Source of the DNA: UBA3222 sp002363035 | Lineage (GTDB): Bacteria > Verrucomicrobiota > Verrucomicrobiia > Opitutales > UBA9783 | Assembly (NCBI GenBank): GCA_946646575.1 | Contig: CAMPCR010000016.1 | Coordinates: 1 to 18,574 of the forward strand | Direction: 5' to 3' | Length of the DNA stretch: 18,574 bases | Shown: positions 1 through 7,775 of the stretch, in pieces | Numbering within the stretch: the stretch's first letter is position 1 | Layout: every line of letters starts with the position of its first letter | The notes under the pieces: model-generated | The model's input: the letters and a program-made list of their open reading frames with translations, nothing else | The model's database searches: none | Told to the model about the DNA's origin: nothing | Translations under genes and position numbers: made by a program

Positions 1-147
1 CGTTTTCGGGTCGATTTTTCATCGGTTTCGATCAATTTTCCAAAACCTCATCCCGCGCAACACAATCCTCTCCAAACAGCCAACAGAGCGGGCTGTAGCC
101 CATGCAAGCGTTGAGGAAATCGGGTGTTTTCGTTACACTCGGGGCAC

Positions 148-600
148 ATGAACACCTTCGCCTCAACACCCCTCCCCTCGGAACTGGTTTCGCTGCTCGG
201 ATCGTCGCTTCTCGGCAGCGGAATCCGCTTACTCAGTTTCTTCATGATGGCGCATCACCGCGAACACCTGATGCGCCTCTGCCGAACGCGCGCCATCGAA
301 CATACCGTCGTCAGCGCGCGTAAAGCGTCGGGACTGCAACTGACGCGGCGCGCCATCGCGTTTATCGCGGTTTTCTTCGTCATCGCCTGGCCGAAACTGA
401 TTGCCGTTTTTTACCCGAACGTTCCGATTTCGGTCGGTTACTCGCAACGATCGGGCGGGCTCCTGTTTTTCTCCTCCGCTTATGAAAAACTTCACTGGGT
501 ACAACTGAACGGACTCGTCATTACGCCGCTCGATACGCATCTTCTTTCCGCCATCGTCGGGCTGTACTTCGGAAGCGCGCTTGTGGATTTGAAACATTAA
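148..600 (+). CDS. Holin-like phage membrane protein
   Basis: A 150-residue protein with a weakly amphipathic N-terminal segment (about 10-33), a basic stretch rich in His and Arg (36-69), a clear membrane segment at about 69-89 and a second hydrophobic segment near the C-terminus (about 132-146). Seen: it is the first complete gene of a collinear block leading to the terminase. Inferred: holin-like or virion membrane protein, because small proteins with this layout often lie just before the terminase genes in tailed phages with Mu-like heads. The ATG at 148 is preferred over a GTG at 124 because the upstream part is short and not hydrophobic, and a CGGGG lies just before the ATG. The next gene starts 9 bases after its stop. 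I do not recognise a specific family, so the role is tentative. Confidence 0.6.
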   Translation: MNTFASTPLPSELVSLLGSSLLGSGIRLLSFFMMAHHREHLMRLCRTRAIEHTVVSARKASGLQLTRRAIAFIAVFFVIAWPKLIAVFYPNVPISVGYSQRSGGLLFFSSAYEKLHWVQLNGLVITPLDTHLLSAIVGLYFGSALVDLKH

Positions 601-609
601 AGGATTTTT

Positions 610-894
610 ATGATTGAATTTGTTCTCAACGAATTTGTCCGACGCACGCTGTTGTTGCAACTGGATGCCGCTTATCCGCATTCGCTGCCGATGAAAACCC
701 TCAAACTCGGTCTGTTTCTCTCGGGGCTGCGCATCCGACGGCGGTTTTTGGAAAAGGAACTGGCGTATTTGCACGCCAAGGACTTCGTGGAGCTCGTCCC
801 GAACGAACTTTGCCCGCAACACCGACGCTACAAACTGTCCGTCAAAGGAATTGATTTTCTCAACGATGAACGAAGAAACGCCGATCGCCTTTAA
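610..894 (+). CDS. Small winged-helix DNA-binding phage protein
   Basis: A 94-residue protein with a winged-helix outline. Helices lie at about 3-20, 30-38 and 42-56, followed by a beta hairpin (VELVPNELCPQHRRYKLSV, about 58-77) and a short terminal helix ending in 'GIDFL'. The 'R-RYKLSVKGIDFL' ending resembles the 'W-RLTPKGIDLL' ending of small winged-helix proteins found before terminase genes in Mu-like phages (recalled family knowledge). It has one of the few good ribosome-binding sites in the window (AAAGGA, 5 bases before the ATG). Its 3' end overlaps the next gene by 29 bases. The role may be in DNA packaging recognition or late gene control, and the sequence does not decide which. Confidence 0.7.
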   Translation: MIEFVLNEFVRRTLLLQLDAAYPHSLPMKTLKLGLFLSGLRIRRRFLEKELAYLHAKDFVELVPNELCPQHRRYKLSVKGIDFLNDERRNADRL

Positions 895-1198
895 AGAGCA
901 CCTGCAACGCATTCAACGCGCCAAAAATACCGCTTCACTCCTCGAACAAATGAATATCGCGGAACAATCCATGGGGCTTTTGTGGGAAAAACTCTTCGAC
1001 CGTTTATGCGTCGACGAAGCCCAATCGGACTTAAGTACGGTGAAAGAACTGACGGGCATTCTTCACAAGCTCCTGCAAACTTACCGACAGCTGTTTGCCG
1101 TGTGTCAAAAATCCGCTTCCGAAAACGCCGACAACAACGCCTGGACTTTATCGGAAGACGTTCTCAAGGACATCGAAGACCAACTGCAAATGTTATGA
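866..1198 (+). CDS. Probable small terminase-like protein
   Basis: A 110-residue, largely helical, acidic protein (repeated Leu/Glu/Gln heptad-like spacing at about 7-40 and 60-110). It lies directly before the large terminase gene, and its TGA overlaps that gene's ATG (ATGA). Position, size and helical content fit a small terminase subunit or packaging cofactor, equivalent in place to Mu gp27 (DUF3486). I see no clear helix-turn-helix motif, so the DNA-binding role would have to come from the winged-helix protein upstream or be cryptic here. The ATG at 866 was chosen over a TTG at 851, which would deepen the overlap with the preceding gene. Confidence 0.6.
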   Translation: MNEETPIAFKEHLQRIQRAKNTASLLEQMNIAEQSMGLLWEKLFDRLCVDEAQSDLSTVKELTGILHKLLQTYRQLFAVCQKSASENADNNAWTLSEDVLKDIEDQLQML

Positions 1199-2517
1199 CG
1201 CCCTTCTTTCTCCCCTACCAGGTGCGCTGGATCCGCGATGATGCGCGTATCAAAATTATGGAAAAATCCAGACAAATCGGTCTTTCGTGGTCAACGGCGT
1301 ACCGCGCATTGCGAAATGCCGCCGTTCATCCGAGAACGCACATCTGGATTTGCTCCCGCGATCTGCAACAGGCGCAACTGTTTCTCAACGACTGCAAAGC
1401 CTTCGCGTCCGTCCTTAATCAGGCATATCAGGAAAAACTGATCGGGAGACAATCGGAGCAACGCACGATCCTGCGCCTCAACAACGGCAGTACGCTGACA
1501 TTGATTTCTTCCAATATCAATGCACAGGCCGGCAAACGCGGATCGCGGATTTTGGACGAATTCGCTCTGCACGAAGATCCCGAAGCCCTCTACAACGTCG
1601 CTTATCCGGGCATTACCTGGGGCGGGCAGTTGGAGATGATTTCCACGCACCGCGGCGCGCACAACTTCTTCAATCGTCTCATCGAGGAAGCGCGCAACGG
1701 CGGCAATCCGAAAGGCATCTCTCTGCATCGCGTCACGTTGTCGGACGCGCTGGAACAGGGATTTTTGCGAAAATTAAAAGCCAAACTCCCGCCCGACGAC
1801 CCGCGCCAAACCATGGACGAAGGCGATTATTACAATTTCATAAAAAATTCCTGCGCCACCGAAAAAGCCTTTCTGCAGGAATACATGTGCCAACCGATGG
1901 AAGACGCGTCGACGTTGTTGTCGTACGAAGCATTGGAACGGTGCTTTTATGACAAAAACTGCGATTGGTGCTCATGGACGAACGGCACGGTTTTGATGGG
2001 CGTCGATCTCGCCCGAACGCAGGATCTCAGTGCCTTTGTTTTGGTCGAAAAAGTCGAAGGCACCTTCTTTCTTCGTCATGTGCAGTGTCTTAAAAACGCG
2101 CGTTTCGACGAACAGGAAGCCCTCTTTGAGAAACTGTTTCGCAATTTTAATGTTCAACGCGTCTGCGTCGATCAAACCGGCATCGGGCGGCAATTTCTGG
2201 AACGCGCACAGATGCGTTTCGGCACTGCCGTCGAAGGCGTGCAATTCACGCAAAGCACCAAGGAAACGCTCGCCTACAATTTGAAAACGCACATCGAACA
2301 ACGCACTCTGCGGCTTCCGTGCGACGAAAAATTGATTTCCGATCTGCTCGCCGTTCGCATCTCGGAGGACATGAAATTGACGGCACAACACGGTTCCGAC
2401 GGACACGCCGACCGCTTTTGGGCTTTGGCACTGGCATTGCATGCTGATCGAAAACAAACCTCATCAAGTGCCGTTGCCGAACTGTTTCACTTTCAAAAAC
2501 CGACCGCCTGCTTCTGA
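1195..2517 (+). CDS. Phage terminase large subunit (Mu gp28-like)
   Basis: This is the motor that pumps phage DNA into the empty head and cuts it. The 440-residue product has both expected domains. The ATPase domain has a Walker A-like segment 'EKSRQIGLSWS' at about 23-33 (degenerate, as in Mu gp28), Walker B 'ILDEF' at 119-123 and the coupling motif 'STHRG' at 150-154. The RNase H-like nuclease domain has candidate metal-binding aspartates in 'MGVDLARTQD' (D271), 'VCVDQTGIG' (D326) and 'HADRFWALA' (D406). The length fits the family. The ATG at 1195 overlaps the previous stop as ATGA. An upstream in-frame extension to 982 runs entirely inside the preceding gene in another frame and was rejected. 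All motifs are intact, so the enzyme could be functional. Confidence 0.93.
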   Translation: MTPFFLPYQVRWIRDDARIKIMEKSRQIGLSWSTAYRALRNAAVHPRTHIWICSRDLQQAQLFLNDCKAFASVLNQAYQEKLIGRQSEQRTILRLNNGSTLTLISSNINAQAGKRGSRILDEFALHEDPEALYNVAYPGITWGGQLEMISTHRGAHNFFNRLIEEARNGGNPKGISLHRVTLSDALEQGFLRKLKAKLPPDDPRQTMDEGDYYNFIKNSCATEKAFLQEYMCQPMEDASTLLSYEALERCFYDKNCDWCSWTNGTVLMGVDLARTQDLSAFVLVEKVEGTFFLRHVQCLKNARFDEQEALFEKLFRNFNVQRVCVDQTGIGRQFLERAQMRFGTAVEGVQFTQSTKETLAYNLKTHIEQRTLRLPCDEKLISDLLAVRISEDMKLTAQHGSDGHADRFWALALALHADRKQTSSSAVAELFHFQKPTACF

Positions 2518-2531
2518 ACACCTTTGACATC

Positions 2532-2804
2532 ATGAATACGTACAAAAACGAAACATTCGAAGTCGCAAACCGCCTCGGCGGAGAATTCGACCACGGAAAT
2601 TGTTTTCCCGAAAAAACCTCCCGTCTTATGAAGGTACCCGCGTTTTTCGATCCTTTAAATCTTATGAATACACCCGAGTTTCAAACACCGCCGCCGCGAA
2701 AACGTCGCAGCAGTCAACATCCGTCGAACGTCGGCAACGCATTATGCGCGAACGCCTTCGTTCCCGCCACCGTTCACAACCGCTTTTTCTCCGTTTTGTC
2801 ATGA
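2532..2804 (+). CDS. Small hypothetical protein between terminase and portal
   Basis: A 90-residue reading frame fills the gap between the terminase stop and the portal start. Its TGA overlaps the portal ATG as ATGA, the same junction style used elsewhere in the block. Codon choice resembles the neighbouring genes (many -C and -A ending codons such as TTC, GAA, AAC, GGC). The protein has a charged N-terminus, 'KVPAFFDPLNLMNTPEF' in the middle and a Pro/Arg-rich segment 'TPPPRKRRSS'. I recognise no family. A competing frame (2600-2800), in phase with the portal and very rich in Arg and Ser, is less convincing. No ribosome-binding site is visible. Confidence 0.55.
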   Translation: MNTYKNETFEVANRLGGEFDHGNCFPEKTSRLMKVPAFFDPLNLMNTPEFQTPPPRKRRSSQHPSNVGNALCANAFVPATVHNRFFSVLS

Positions 2805-3997
2805 AGACCAATACCTACGTAACACCGTTGCGTCGCGACAGCCTCGCGCGGCTGAACTGGAACCCCATTCGTTCGTTGACGCCGACATCGCTGGCGCGCA
2901 TTTTAGACGATTTCCACGCGGGCAAACTGCGACCGGCCGCCCTTGTTTGGGACGCCATCGAACGCCGCGACGACCTGCTCCAGGGCGTGATTTCAAAACG
3001 CAAGAAGTCGATTTCGCGCCTCGATTGGGAAATTCTCACGCTGGATAATTCCGAAGAAGCCGCGCGACAAAAGGAGATTTTGGAGCAGTTCTACAATCAC
3101 CTTTCCTGCATCAACGCCTACGACGAGAACGAACGCGGCGGTCTGCCGTTGCTCATCCGCCAAATGATGGATGCCGTCGGGAAGCGTTATGCGGTACACG
3201 AGGTGGTCTTCAAGCCCTTTCAAAAGGACGGACAGTCATTATTAACGGCGGAATTTCGCTTCGTACCGCTGTTTTTCTTCGAAAATAAAGACGGGCGATT
3301 GCATTTCGTCGGCGACAAAGGCAATAAAGATATTCCTTTGTCTTCGGACGAATGGCTCATCACCACGGGCGACGGACTGATGGAATCCTGCTCCATCGCT
3401 TACCTGTTCAAACATCTGCCCTTGCGCGACTGGCTGATTTATTGCGAGCGCAACGGCATGCCGGGCGTCAAAGGCATCACGCAGGCGCGTCCCGGTTCCG
3501 CCGAATGGGAAATTGCACGCGAAGCGGTGCAGAATTTCGGTGCGGAATTTCACGCATTGATGTCTGCCGGAACGGATATTCAGGCGATTGATATTTCCGG
3601 AAAAGGCGAATTGCCGTATCCGAAGTTGGTGGAGCGCATGGATCGCGCTATGGCGGCACTTTGGCGCGGCTCGGATTTGACGACGCTTGGGCGCGAAAAT
3701 GCTGTCGGCGTTACGCAACAGCGCAACGAACGCGATCTGTTGGAGGAAGACGATGCGCAAATGATTTCCGATACGCTCAATGAACAGGTCGATCGGGCTG
3801 TTTTGAGGCATCTGGAAAAGATCGAATTTCCGAAAGCCTACTTTCACCTGAAACCTTCGCCAAACAAAAACCTCAACAACGACCTGGCGATTTTGAAAAC
3901 GCTGTGGGACATGGGCGTACAACTGAGCCTCAACGACATTCGCGAACACTTCGGCATCAATCCGCCGACGGATAAAAACGATACCGTTCAAAAGTAA
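2801..3997 (+). CDS. Phage portal protein, DUF935 (Mu gp29-like)
   Basis: The portal forms the ring at one head vertex through which DNA enters and leaves. The 398-residue product fits the DUF935/Mu gp29 family. Its N-terminal 'LTPTSLARILDDFHAGKL' is followed by 'LVWDAIERRDDLLQGVISKRKKSI', matching the family pattern of a short helical lead followed by an 'E-RD--L--V---RK' segment. The central region carries 'GLMESCSIAYLFKHLPLRDWLIYCERNGMPG', and the C-terminus ends in 'LGINPP'-type linker sequence (here 'HFGINPP'). The ATG at 2801 begins the family-like sequence. A TTG at 2600 would add an atypical Arg/Ser-rich extension. No Shine-Dalgarno sequence is seen, so translation may be coupled to the preceding 90-residue frame through the ATGA overlap. 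Confidence 0.9.
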   Translation: MKTNTYVTPLRRDSLARLNWNPIRSLTPTSLARILDDFHAGKLRPAALVWDAIERRDDLLQGVISKRKKSISRLDWEILTLDNSEEAARQKEILEQFYNHLSCINAYDENERGGLPLLIRQMMDAVGKRYAVHEVVFKPFQKDGQSLLTAEFRFVPLFFFENKDGRLHFVGDKGNKDIPLSSDEWLITTGDGLMESCSIAYLFKHLPLRDWLIYCERNGMPGVKGITQARPGSAEWEIAREAVQNFGAEFHALMSAGTDIQAIDISGKGELPYPKLVERMDRAMAALWRGSDLTTLGRENAVGVTQQRNERDLLEEDDAQMISDTLNEQVDRAVLRHLEKIEFPKAYFHLKPSPNKNLNNDLAILKTLWDMGVQLSLNDIREHFGINPPTDKNDTVQK

Positions 3998-4014
3998 TCA
4001 AAAACCAAACATCC

Positions 4015-4974
4015 ATGAAAACTTTCAAACTTCATTTATCGCCCTACGGCACCTTCGAACATCCCGAGGGTCTGCAAAGCATCTCGTCCGCCGATGCACA
4101 ACGTTGCATTCGGCAAACGCGCACGTGGCGGTTCCGTCTCGGGCTGAAAAAAATCCCCGTCTATCTCGGGCACCCCGACGATCCGCTGTTTAAGAGCGAA
4201 CATTCGGATCCGCGCATTTACGGCTACGTGAAAAATTTGCGTGCCGATAAAGACGGTCTGTGGGTGTTTGTGAAATTCACAAAGGACGGTCGCTCCTTTC
4301 TGTCTAAATCGCCAGGACAATACCTGTCACCGCGCTGGGTGCTTTGCAAAACGGAGCATCAAACCGCTTATCATCCCGAACGTCTCCTTTCCGTCGGTCT
4401 GACACAACACCCGAATTTACCCGTTCGACCGATTGTGTTCAATGCGTTGCCGAAAAAAAACTTCGGACTTCGCACCCTCCTGCGATTTTTGAAGAAACGG
4501 CAGATTTCGCCCAAAGCGTCGCACGCGAAAACAGGCGGCGTTCGTCCCGACGGCGGACTTCACAAGGGATTTGCAACGTTCATCGAACGCATCCGTCGGG
4601 CGTTTTTCAAAAAAAGCGAACCGACGACACCGGCCGTCGACACACAACGCCCTACCCTGCCCTTATCATCCGATGAAGGCACTTTCTCGGGTCACCGAAC
4701 ACCACTTTCCTCGGATTTACACGGTGCACAAACGCGCGAAGAAAAACGACGCATTCTGCAGTTCGGACAGGCGGTTCGGGCGCGCATGAAAGCGACGGGC
4801 GAAAGTTATCCCGAGGCTTGGAATGTACTGCTTCATCAAACAACGTCGGTTTTTGCAAACAATCGTCCGAATGCAACGGAAGGCGAACATTCCGAACCGC
4901 CGATCGCTCGTCCGAACCGCAGCAATTTCGTACCGCGATCGTTAAAACCGATGACGGTGACGGAACATTCGTAA
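4015..4974 (+). CDS. Mu I-like phage head maturation protease with scaffold region
   Basis: A 319-residue protein of the Mu I type (COG4388-like): an N-terminal protease domain that processes the prohead and a C-terminal part that acts as scaffold. Family-like segments are 'IPVYLGHPDDP' (about 47-57), 'RIYGYVKNLRADKDGLWVFVKFT', 'GQYLSPRW' and 'ERLLSVGLTQHPNLPVRP' (about 122-139). The region after about residue 145 is basic, low in hydrophobic content and poorly conserved, as expected for scaffold. It ends with a helix (about 240-270) containing 'GESYPEAW', a pattern also seen near the end of other Mu I-type proteins. It lies 17 bases after the portal and before the decoration and capsid genes, which is the standard order. 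I cannot assign the catalytic residues with certainty. Confidence 0.87.
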   Translation: MKTFKLHLSPYGTFEHPEGLQSISSADAQRCIRQTRTWRFRLGLKKIPVYLGHPDDPLFKSEHSDPRIYGYVKNLRADKDGLWVFVKFTKDGRSFLSKSPGQYLSPRWVLCKTEHQTAYHPERLLSVGLTQHPNLPVRPIVFNALPKKNFGLRTLLRFLKKRQISPKASHAKTGGVRPDGGLHKGFATFIERIRRAFFKKSEPTTPAVDTQRPTLPLSSDEGTFSGHRTPLSSDLHGAQTREEKRRILQFGQAVRARMKATGESYPEAWNVLLHQTTSVFANNRPNATEGEHSEPPIARPNRSNFVPRSLKPMTVTEHS

Positions 4975-5006
4975 ATTTAACAACTTTCTTAACCTTTTTT
5001 TAACCT

Positions 5007-5426
5007 ATGAGTACACATCGTAAAATCATGTCCAACGCAAATGCCGTTGGCTTTTTCGAGGGCGCTCTCACCAAGCGCCTCAAACCGGGAAGCGCGGTTC
5101 GAGCCGGCATGCTGGTCAGCTTTGACAATGACGAGCAGTTCGTCGTGCCGTGTTCCGAAAAGAGCATTCCCTGGGGGATCGCCCTGCGCGACACGACCGC
5201 TTCGGACGACAAAACCTACGTATCCGTTCAGCCGCTGTCCAACAACGGTCAAACGGCGCGCATTCTCATGGCGGATGCCGTCAAAGCCGGTGAATTCATC
5301 AGCTTTACCAAAGACGGCTTCGCCAAAAAATCGGACGGCAACAACATCGTCGGTTTGGCACTTTCGAGTGGCGGGAAAGACGATCGCATCGAAGCCCTCA
5401 CCACCCTCCCGTACAACCTCAAATAA
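5007..5426 (+). CDS. Phage head decoration-like protein
   Basis: A 139-residue protein predicted to be mostly beta strand, with few charged clusters and many Gly/Ser/Ala turns ('EGALTKRLKPGSAVRAGMLVSFD', 'AVKAGEFISFTKDGFAKKSDGNNIVGLALSS'). Pairs of 'V-AG--V/ISF' strands resemble DUF2190/gpD-type decoration proteins, which stabilise expanded capsids. It lies directly between the maturation protease and the major capsid gene, the usual place for a decoration protein. The ATG at 5007 follows a T-rich leader without a Shine-Dalgarno motif, and an internal ATG at 5028 is possible. The family name is an inference from fold-like features and position. Confidence 0.72.
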   Translation: MSTHRKIMSNANAVGFFEGALTKRLKPGSAVRAGMLVSFDNDEQFVVPCSEKSIPWGIALRDTTASDDKTYVSVQPLSNNGQTARILMADAVKAGEFISFTKDGFAKKSDGNNIVGLALSSGGKDDRIEALTTLPYNLK

Positions 5427-5438
5427 CCCCATCCTCTT

Positions 5439-6377
5439 ATGGCAACCGAAACACAAGCAAACGAAACCCAATTCAATCAAAATTACTACTCGTCTGAACT
5501 GACGCAATTCGCCAATACGTCGCAGGGCAACGAAGACATCGAAAAGGCGTTGAATTTCGCCGCACCGATCGTGTTCGTCGCGCGTCGCTTTGAGTACAAA
5601 AAGATCGCCGACAACGATACGTTTTACTCGGAGAACGACGACATTCGCACCGTCGGCAGCAGTTTCAAGCACATCGATTTCAACGGCGAAACGATCCAGG
5701 CGAAAACATTTAACAAAGGTCTCACGGTTCGCGTGGACACCGACGACATTGCCGGCGGCGATTGGGAAGCGCGTTATGTTTATGCGCTCAAAAACCGTCT
5801 TTGTTGCAACGAATACCGTCGCACGATTAAGGCATTCGTCGAAACCATCAAAGCGGCTCAGAAGAAAGCCAAAAAGCAAATCGTCGAACCGGAAGCCTGG
5901 GCGGGCGAAAAAGCGCAACCGGACGCGGATATACGCAACGCAATCCTGACGGCGCGCTCCGACTACGGATTTTCGCCGAACCGTCTGTTGTTCAGCGAAG
6001 GCGCATGGTACCTCCGGCAGGACTGCTATGCGGCGCAGGATAACGCCGGTGCTCACATATCGGCGGAATTGTCGCGCGAAGCATTGGCAGAAAAACTGCT
6101 TGTCGAAAACGTGCAACTGATCAAACAGGTGCATTTAGGTCTGCAAGGCAAAGAATTGGAAGGTGACGAAATCTTCGCGTTCTACGCCCAAAACGGACTG
6201 TTAAAAGACGAACCGTCCGCCGTTAAACGCTTTGTGACGCCGTTCGACGACGGTCACCTGTTCCGCGTCTACGTCGAACCGCACACCAAGTACACCGATA
6301 TTACCGTCGAACATTACAGCAATATCGTCGTTACGTCCGCTACCAACATCCTGCAAATCAAAGTCAAAGGCGCGTAA
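5439..6377 (+). CDS. Major capsid protein (HK97-fold expected)
   Basis: A 312-residue protein in the position of the major head subunit, straight after the decoration protein. Features that fit are an acidic, Gln/Asn-rich N-terminal arm, a strand-loop segment with 'YKKIADNDTFYSENDDIRTVGSSFKHIDF' (compatible with an E-loop), a long helix (about 120-160, 'EYRRTIKAFVETIKAAQKKAKKQ') comparable to the HK97 spine helix, a 'SPNRLLFSEGAWYLRQ' segment, and a beta-rich C-terminus with 'FRVYVEPHTKYTDITVEHYSNIVVT'. This last segment resembles the domain ends of Mu T-like capsid proteins, where the terminal strands carry a conserved Tyr. A strong hairpin follows immediately. Sequence motifs in capsids are weak, so the call rests largely on context. 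Confidence 0.82.
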   Translation: MATETQANETQFNQNYYSSELTQFANTSQGNEDIEKALNFAAPIVFVARRFEYKKIADNDTFYSENDDIRTVGSSFKHIDFNGETIQAKTFNKGLTVRVDTDDIAGGDWEARYVYALKNRLCCNEYRRTIKAFVETIKAAQKKAKKQIVEPEAWAGEKAQPDADIRNAILTARSDYGFSPNRLLFSEGAWYLRQDCYAAQDNAGAHISAELSREALAEKLLVENVQLIKQVHLGLQGKELEGDEIFAFYAQNGLLKDEPSAVKRFVTPFDDGHLFRVYVEPHTKYTDITVEHYSNIVVTSATNILQIKVKGA

Positions 6378-6389
6378 CACAAACACATT

Positions 6390-6414
6390 GAGGGAGGGCT
6401 CCGCGCCCTCTCTC
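6390..6414 (+). terminator. Strong hairpin after the major capsid gene
   Basis: A 10-bp stem (6390-6399 paired with 6405-6414, one G-T wobble) closes a 5-base loop, 13 bases after the capsid stop. It is G+C-rich and stable but has no T run after it. It is better read as an attenuator or mRNA-stabilising hairpin that keeps capsid expression high than as a full intrinsic terminator. The phage genes resume 33 bases later. Confidence 0.65.
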
Positions 6415-6447
6415 ACAACCTTCATCAACCCTTAAACATTTTTTCCA

Positions 6448-6891
6448 ATGCCCGTTATCTCCATTCCCTGGACACTTCTCGAAGCCAAACATATTTCGGA
6501 TTACCTCATTCAAGACCAACTGTCGGTTGTAAATAACTTCCGCGAAAAAGGCGATCCGAAGCACATCGATGCCGTTATAAACGATATTTGCGCGTACATT
6601 CAAAATCGCGTACCGCAAAAGTTTCATCCGAACCCGACGGCTCTCAATCACCTTCCGACGGCATGCAAAACCGCCGCATGCCACTTGATAATCGAAGCTC
6701 TGCAATCGCGTTTGCCTGATCTGAAATTGTCGGACGACCAAATCCGCAACGCACAGCAGGCACGCAAAACGCTCGATGACCTGGCAGCGATGTGGGAGAA
6801 ACAATCAAACCCGAAAGTCACCGACCCGCGCATCGAAGCGGTGCATTACCGCAGACGCGACGCGCGCCAATCGACACTGAAAGGATTTTAA
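6448..6891 (+). CDS. Head-tail connector, DUF1320-like (Mu gp36 position)
   Basis: A 147-residue helical protein. The core 'IDAVINDICAYIQNRV' followed by 'LNHLPTACKTAACHLIIEALQSRLPDLKLSDDQIRNAQQARKTLDDLA' matches the layout of DUF1320/gp6-like adaptor proteins: a helix ending in a basic patch, a Pro break, a helix of small residues with a Cys/Ala face, then a final amphipathic helix. Such proteins sit under the portal and join the head to the tail. Position directly after the capsid gene agrees with Mu gp36. The basic tail 'RRRDARQSTLKGF' is atypically long. No Shine-Dalgarno sequence precedes the ATG. Confidence 0.68.
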   Translation: MPVISIPWTLLEAKHISDYLIQDQLSVVNNFREKGDPKHIDAVINDICAYIQNRVPQKFHPNPTALNHLPTACKTAACHLIIEALQSRLPDLKLSDDQIRNAQQARKTLDDLAAMWEKQSNPKVTDPRIEAVHYRRRDARQSTLKGF

Positions 6892-6918
6892 TGTCCCGCT
6901 TCCGTTGAAAGAACAATC

Positions 6919-7368
6919 ATGAAACCGATTTTACGAAGCATTCAAACCAAGCTGATTGAAACCCTCAAAGCATCGGAGCTTAAAAACGCGATGACCGTTG
7001 TTGCAAGCGACGCCTTTTCCGTCGACGAACTGATCGCCTTAAAGGTTGCGCAAACGCAACCGTTCCTGCTGTTCGTTTCGTTGCCGTTTCCGTTGCAAAC
7101 GCTCGGGTTGGCATCGTCCTGCTGGGGAACGTTGTCGCTCAATCTCACGCTGGCGCAATCGTTGCGATACGACGAAGCCTCCGCGTTTATCGATTGGGCG
7201 GAGCGAATAAGCTTTTGGGTTACCGAAAAGCCGCTGATTGTCGATAATCTCTGGAACGGGCGCTTTGTTTTGACCGAAAAAGAACCGTGGACGCGGCTTG
7301 ATTGGACGAACGGCACCGCGTTGCAACTGCATTTTGTAACTTCCGATTTTAACGTTTCGAATGTATGA
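6919..7368 (+). CDS. Mu gp37-like (DUF1834-type) tail completion protein
   Basis: A 149-residue protein with an N-terminal helix ('ILRSIQTKLIETLKAS'), a central beta-rich part ('PFLLFVSLPFPLQTLGLAS', 'GTLSLNLTLAQSL') and an aromatic C-terminal part ('FVLTEKEPWTRLDWTNGTALQLHFVTSDF'). The order after a DUF1320-like connector and the helix-then-sheet outline fit DUF1834/gp37, a minor head-tail junction protein. The sequence similarity I can judge by eye is limited. Its TGA overlaps the next ATG as ATGA (7365), indicating coupled translation. Confidence 0.5.
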   Translation: MKPILRSIQTKLIETLKASELKNAMTVVASDAFSVDELIALKVAQTQPFLLFVSLPFPLQTLGLASSCWGTLSLNLTLAQSLRYDEASAFIDWAERISFWVTEKPLIVDNLWNGRFVLTEKEPWTRLDWTNGTALQLHFVTSDFNVSNV

Positions 7369-7775
7369 AAATTACGCTTAAAACAGACCAAAAATCCTAC
7401 GTTTTGGCGGGCGGAACCGCAGTGAACGAAGAACCGACGCACATATCCGTAACGGCGGAACGCACATTGCAATCCGTTAAAGCCGTGCGCGCGGCTTCCG
7501 TTCAGACCTACGACCGCGGCAATCTGCAGGTTCGGCTTGTTTTTGAAGTCGGACGGTTGCACAACGACCAATCGGCGGCGATGGAACACATGCTTGTGCA
7601 TGCGAGCGAAATCGCACACGCGCACGGCGAAGTTCTCATTCAATCGGAAGGTTCGCGCGTGCGGACGCTCACATTGGAATCCGCCACCCTGGCATCCGTT
7701 CAAACGCATTACAAAGGCAATGCTTCTTATACGACGTATGAAATCTACGGCGGAAGACTGCACGTCAATGCATGA
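7365..7775 (+). CDS. Phage structural protein, unknown family
   Basis: A 136-residue, beta-rich protein without membrane segments or signal peptide. It has strands around 'TLQSVKAVRAASVQTYD', 'NLQVRLVFEVGRLH' and 'RVRTLTLESATLASVQTHYKG', one helix ('QSAAMEHMLVHASEIAH') and a terminal 'YTTYEIYGG'. This arrangement of sheet, one helix and a final 'Y-I-GG' strand is compatible with small tail-tube or adaptor proteins, but I recognise no family. It is locked into the phage block by overlaps on both sides (4 bases upstream, 8 bases with the following frame). Confidence 0.62.
   Translation: MKITLKTDQKSYVLAGGTAVNEEPTHISVTAERTLQSVKAVRAASVQTYDRGNLQVRLVFEVGRLHNDQSAAMEHMLVHASEIAHAHGEVLIQSEGSRVRTLTLESATLASVQTHYKGNASYTTYEIYGGRLHVNA

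Noticed and set aside
982..1194. In-frame upstream extension of the terminase
   Set aside because: It lies wholly within the preceding gene in another frame and adds Arg-rich sequence unlike terminases; the ATG at 1195 has an ATGA coupling.
4989..6134. A 381-codon open frame antisense to the decoration and capsid genes (also long antisense frames at 229-912, 3242-3991 and 6942-7808)
   Set aside because: They mirror real genes whose codon choice rarely creates stops on the opposite strand. The products are rich in Arg, Phe and Val with no recognisable motif and no start signal.
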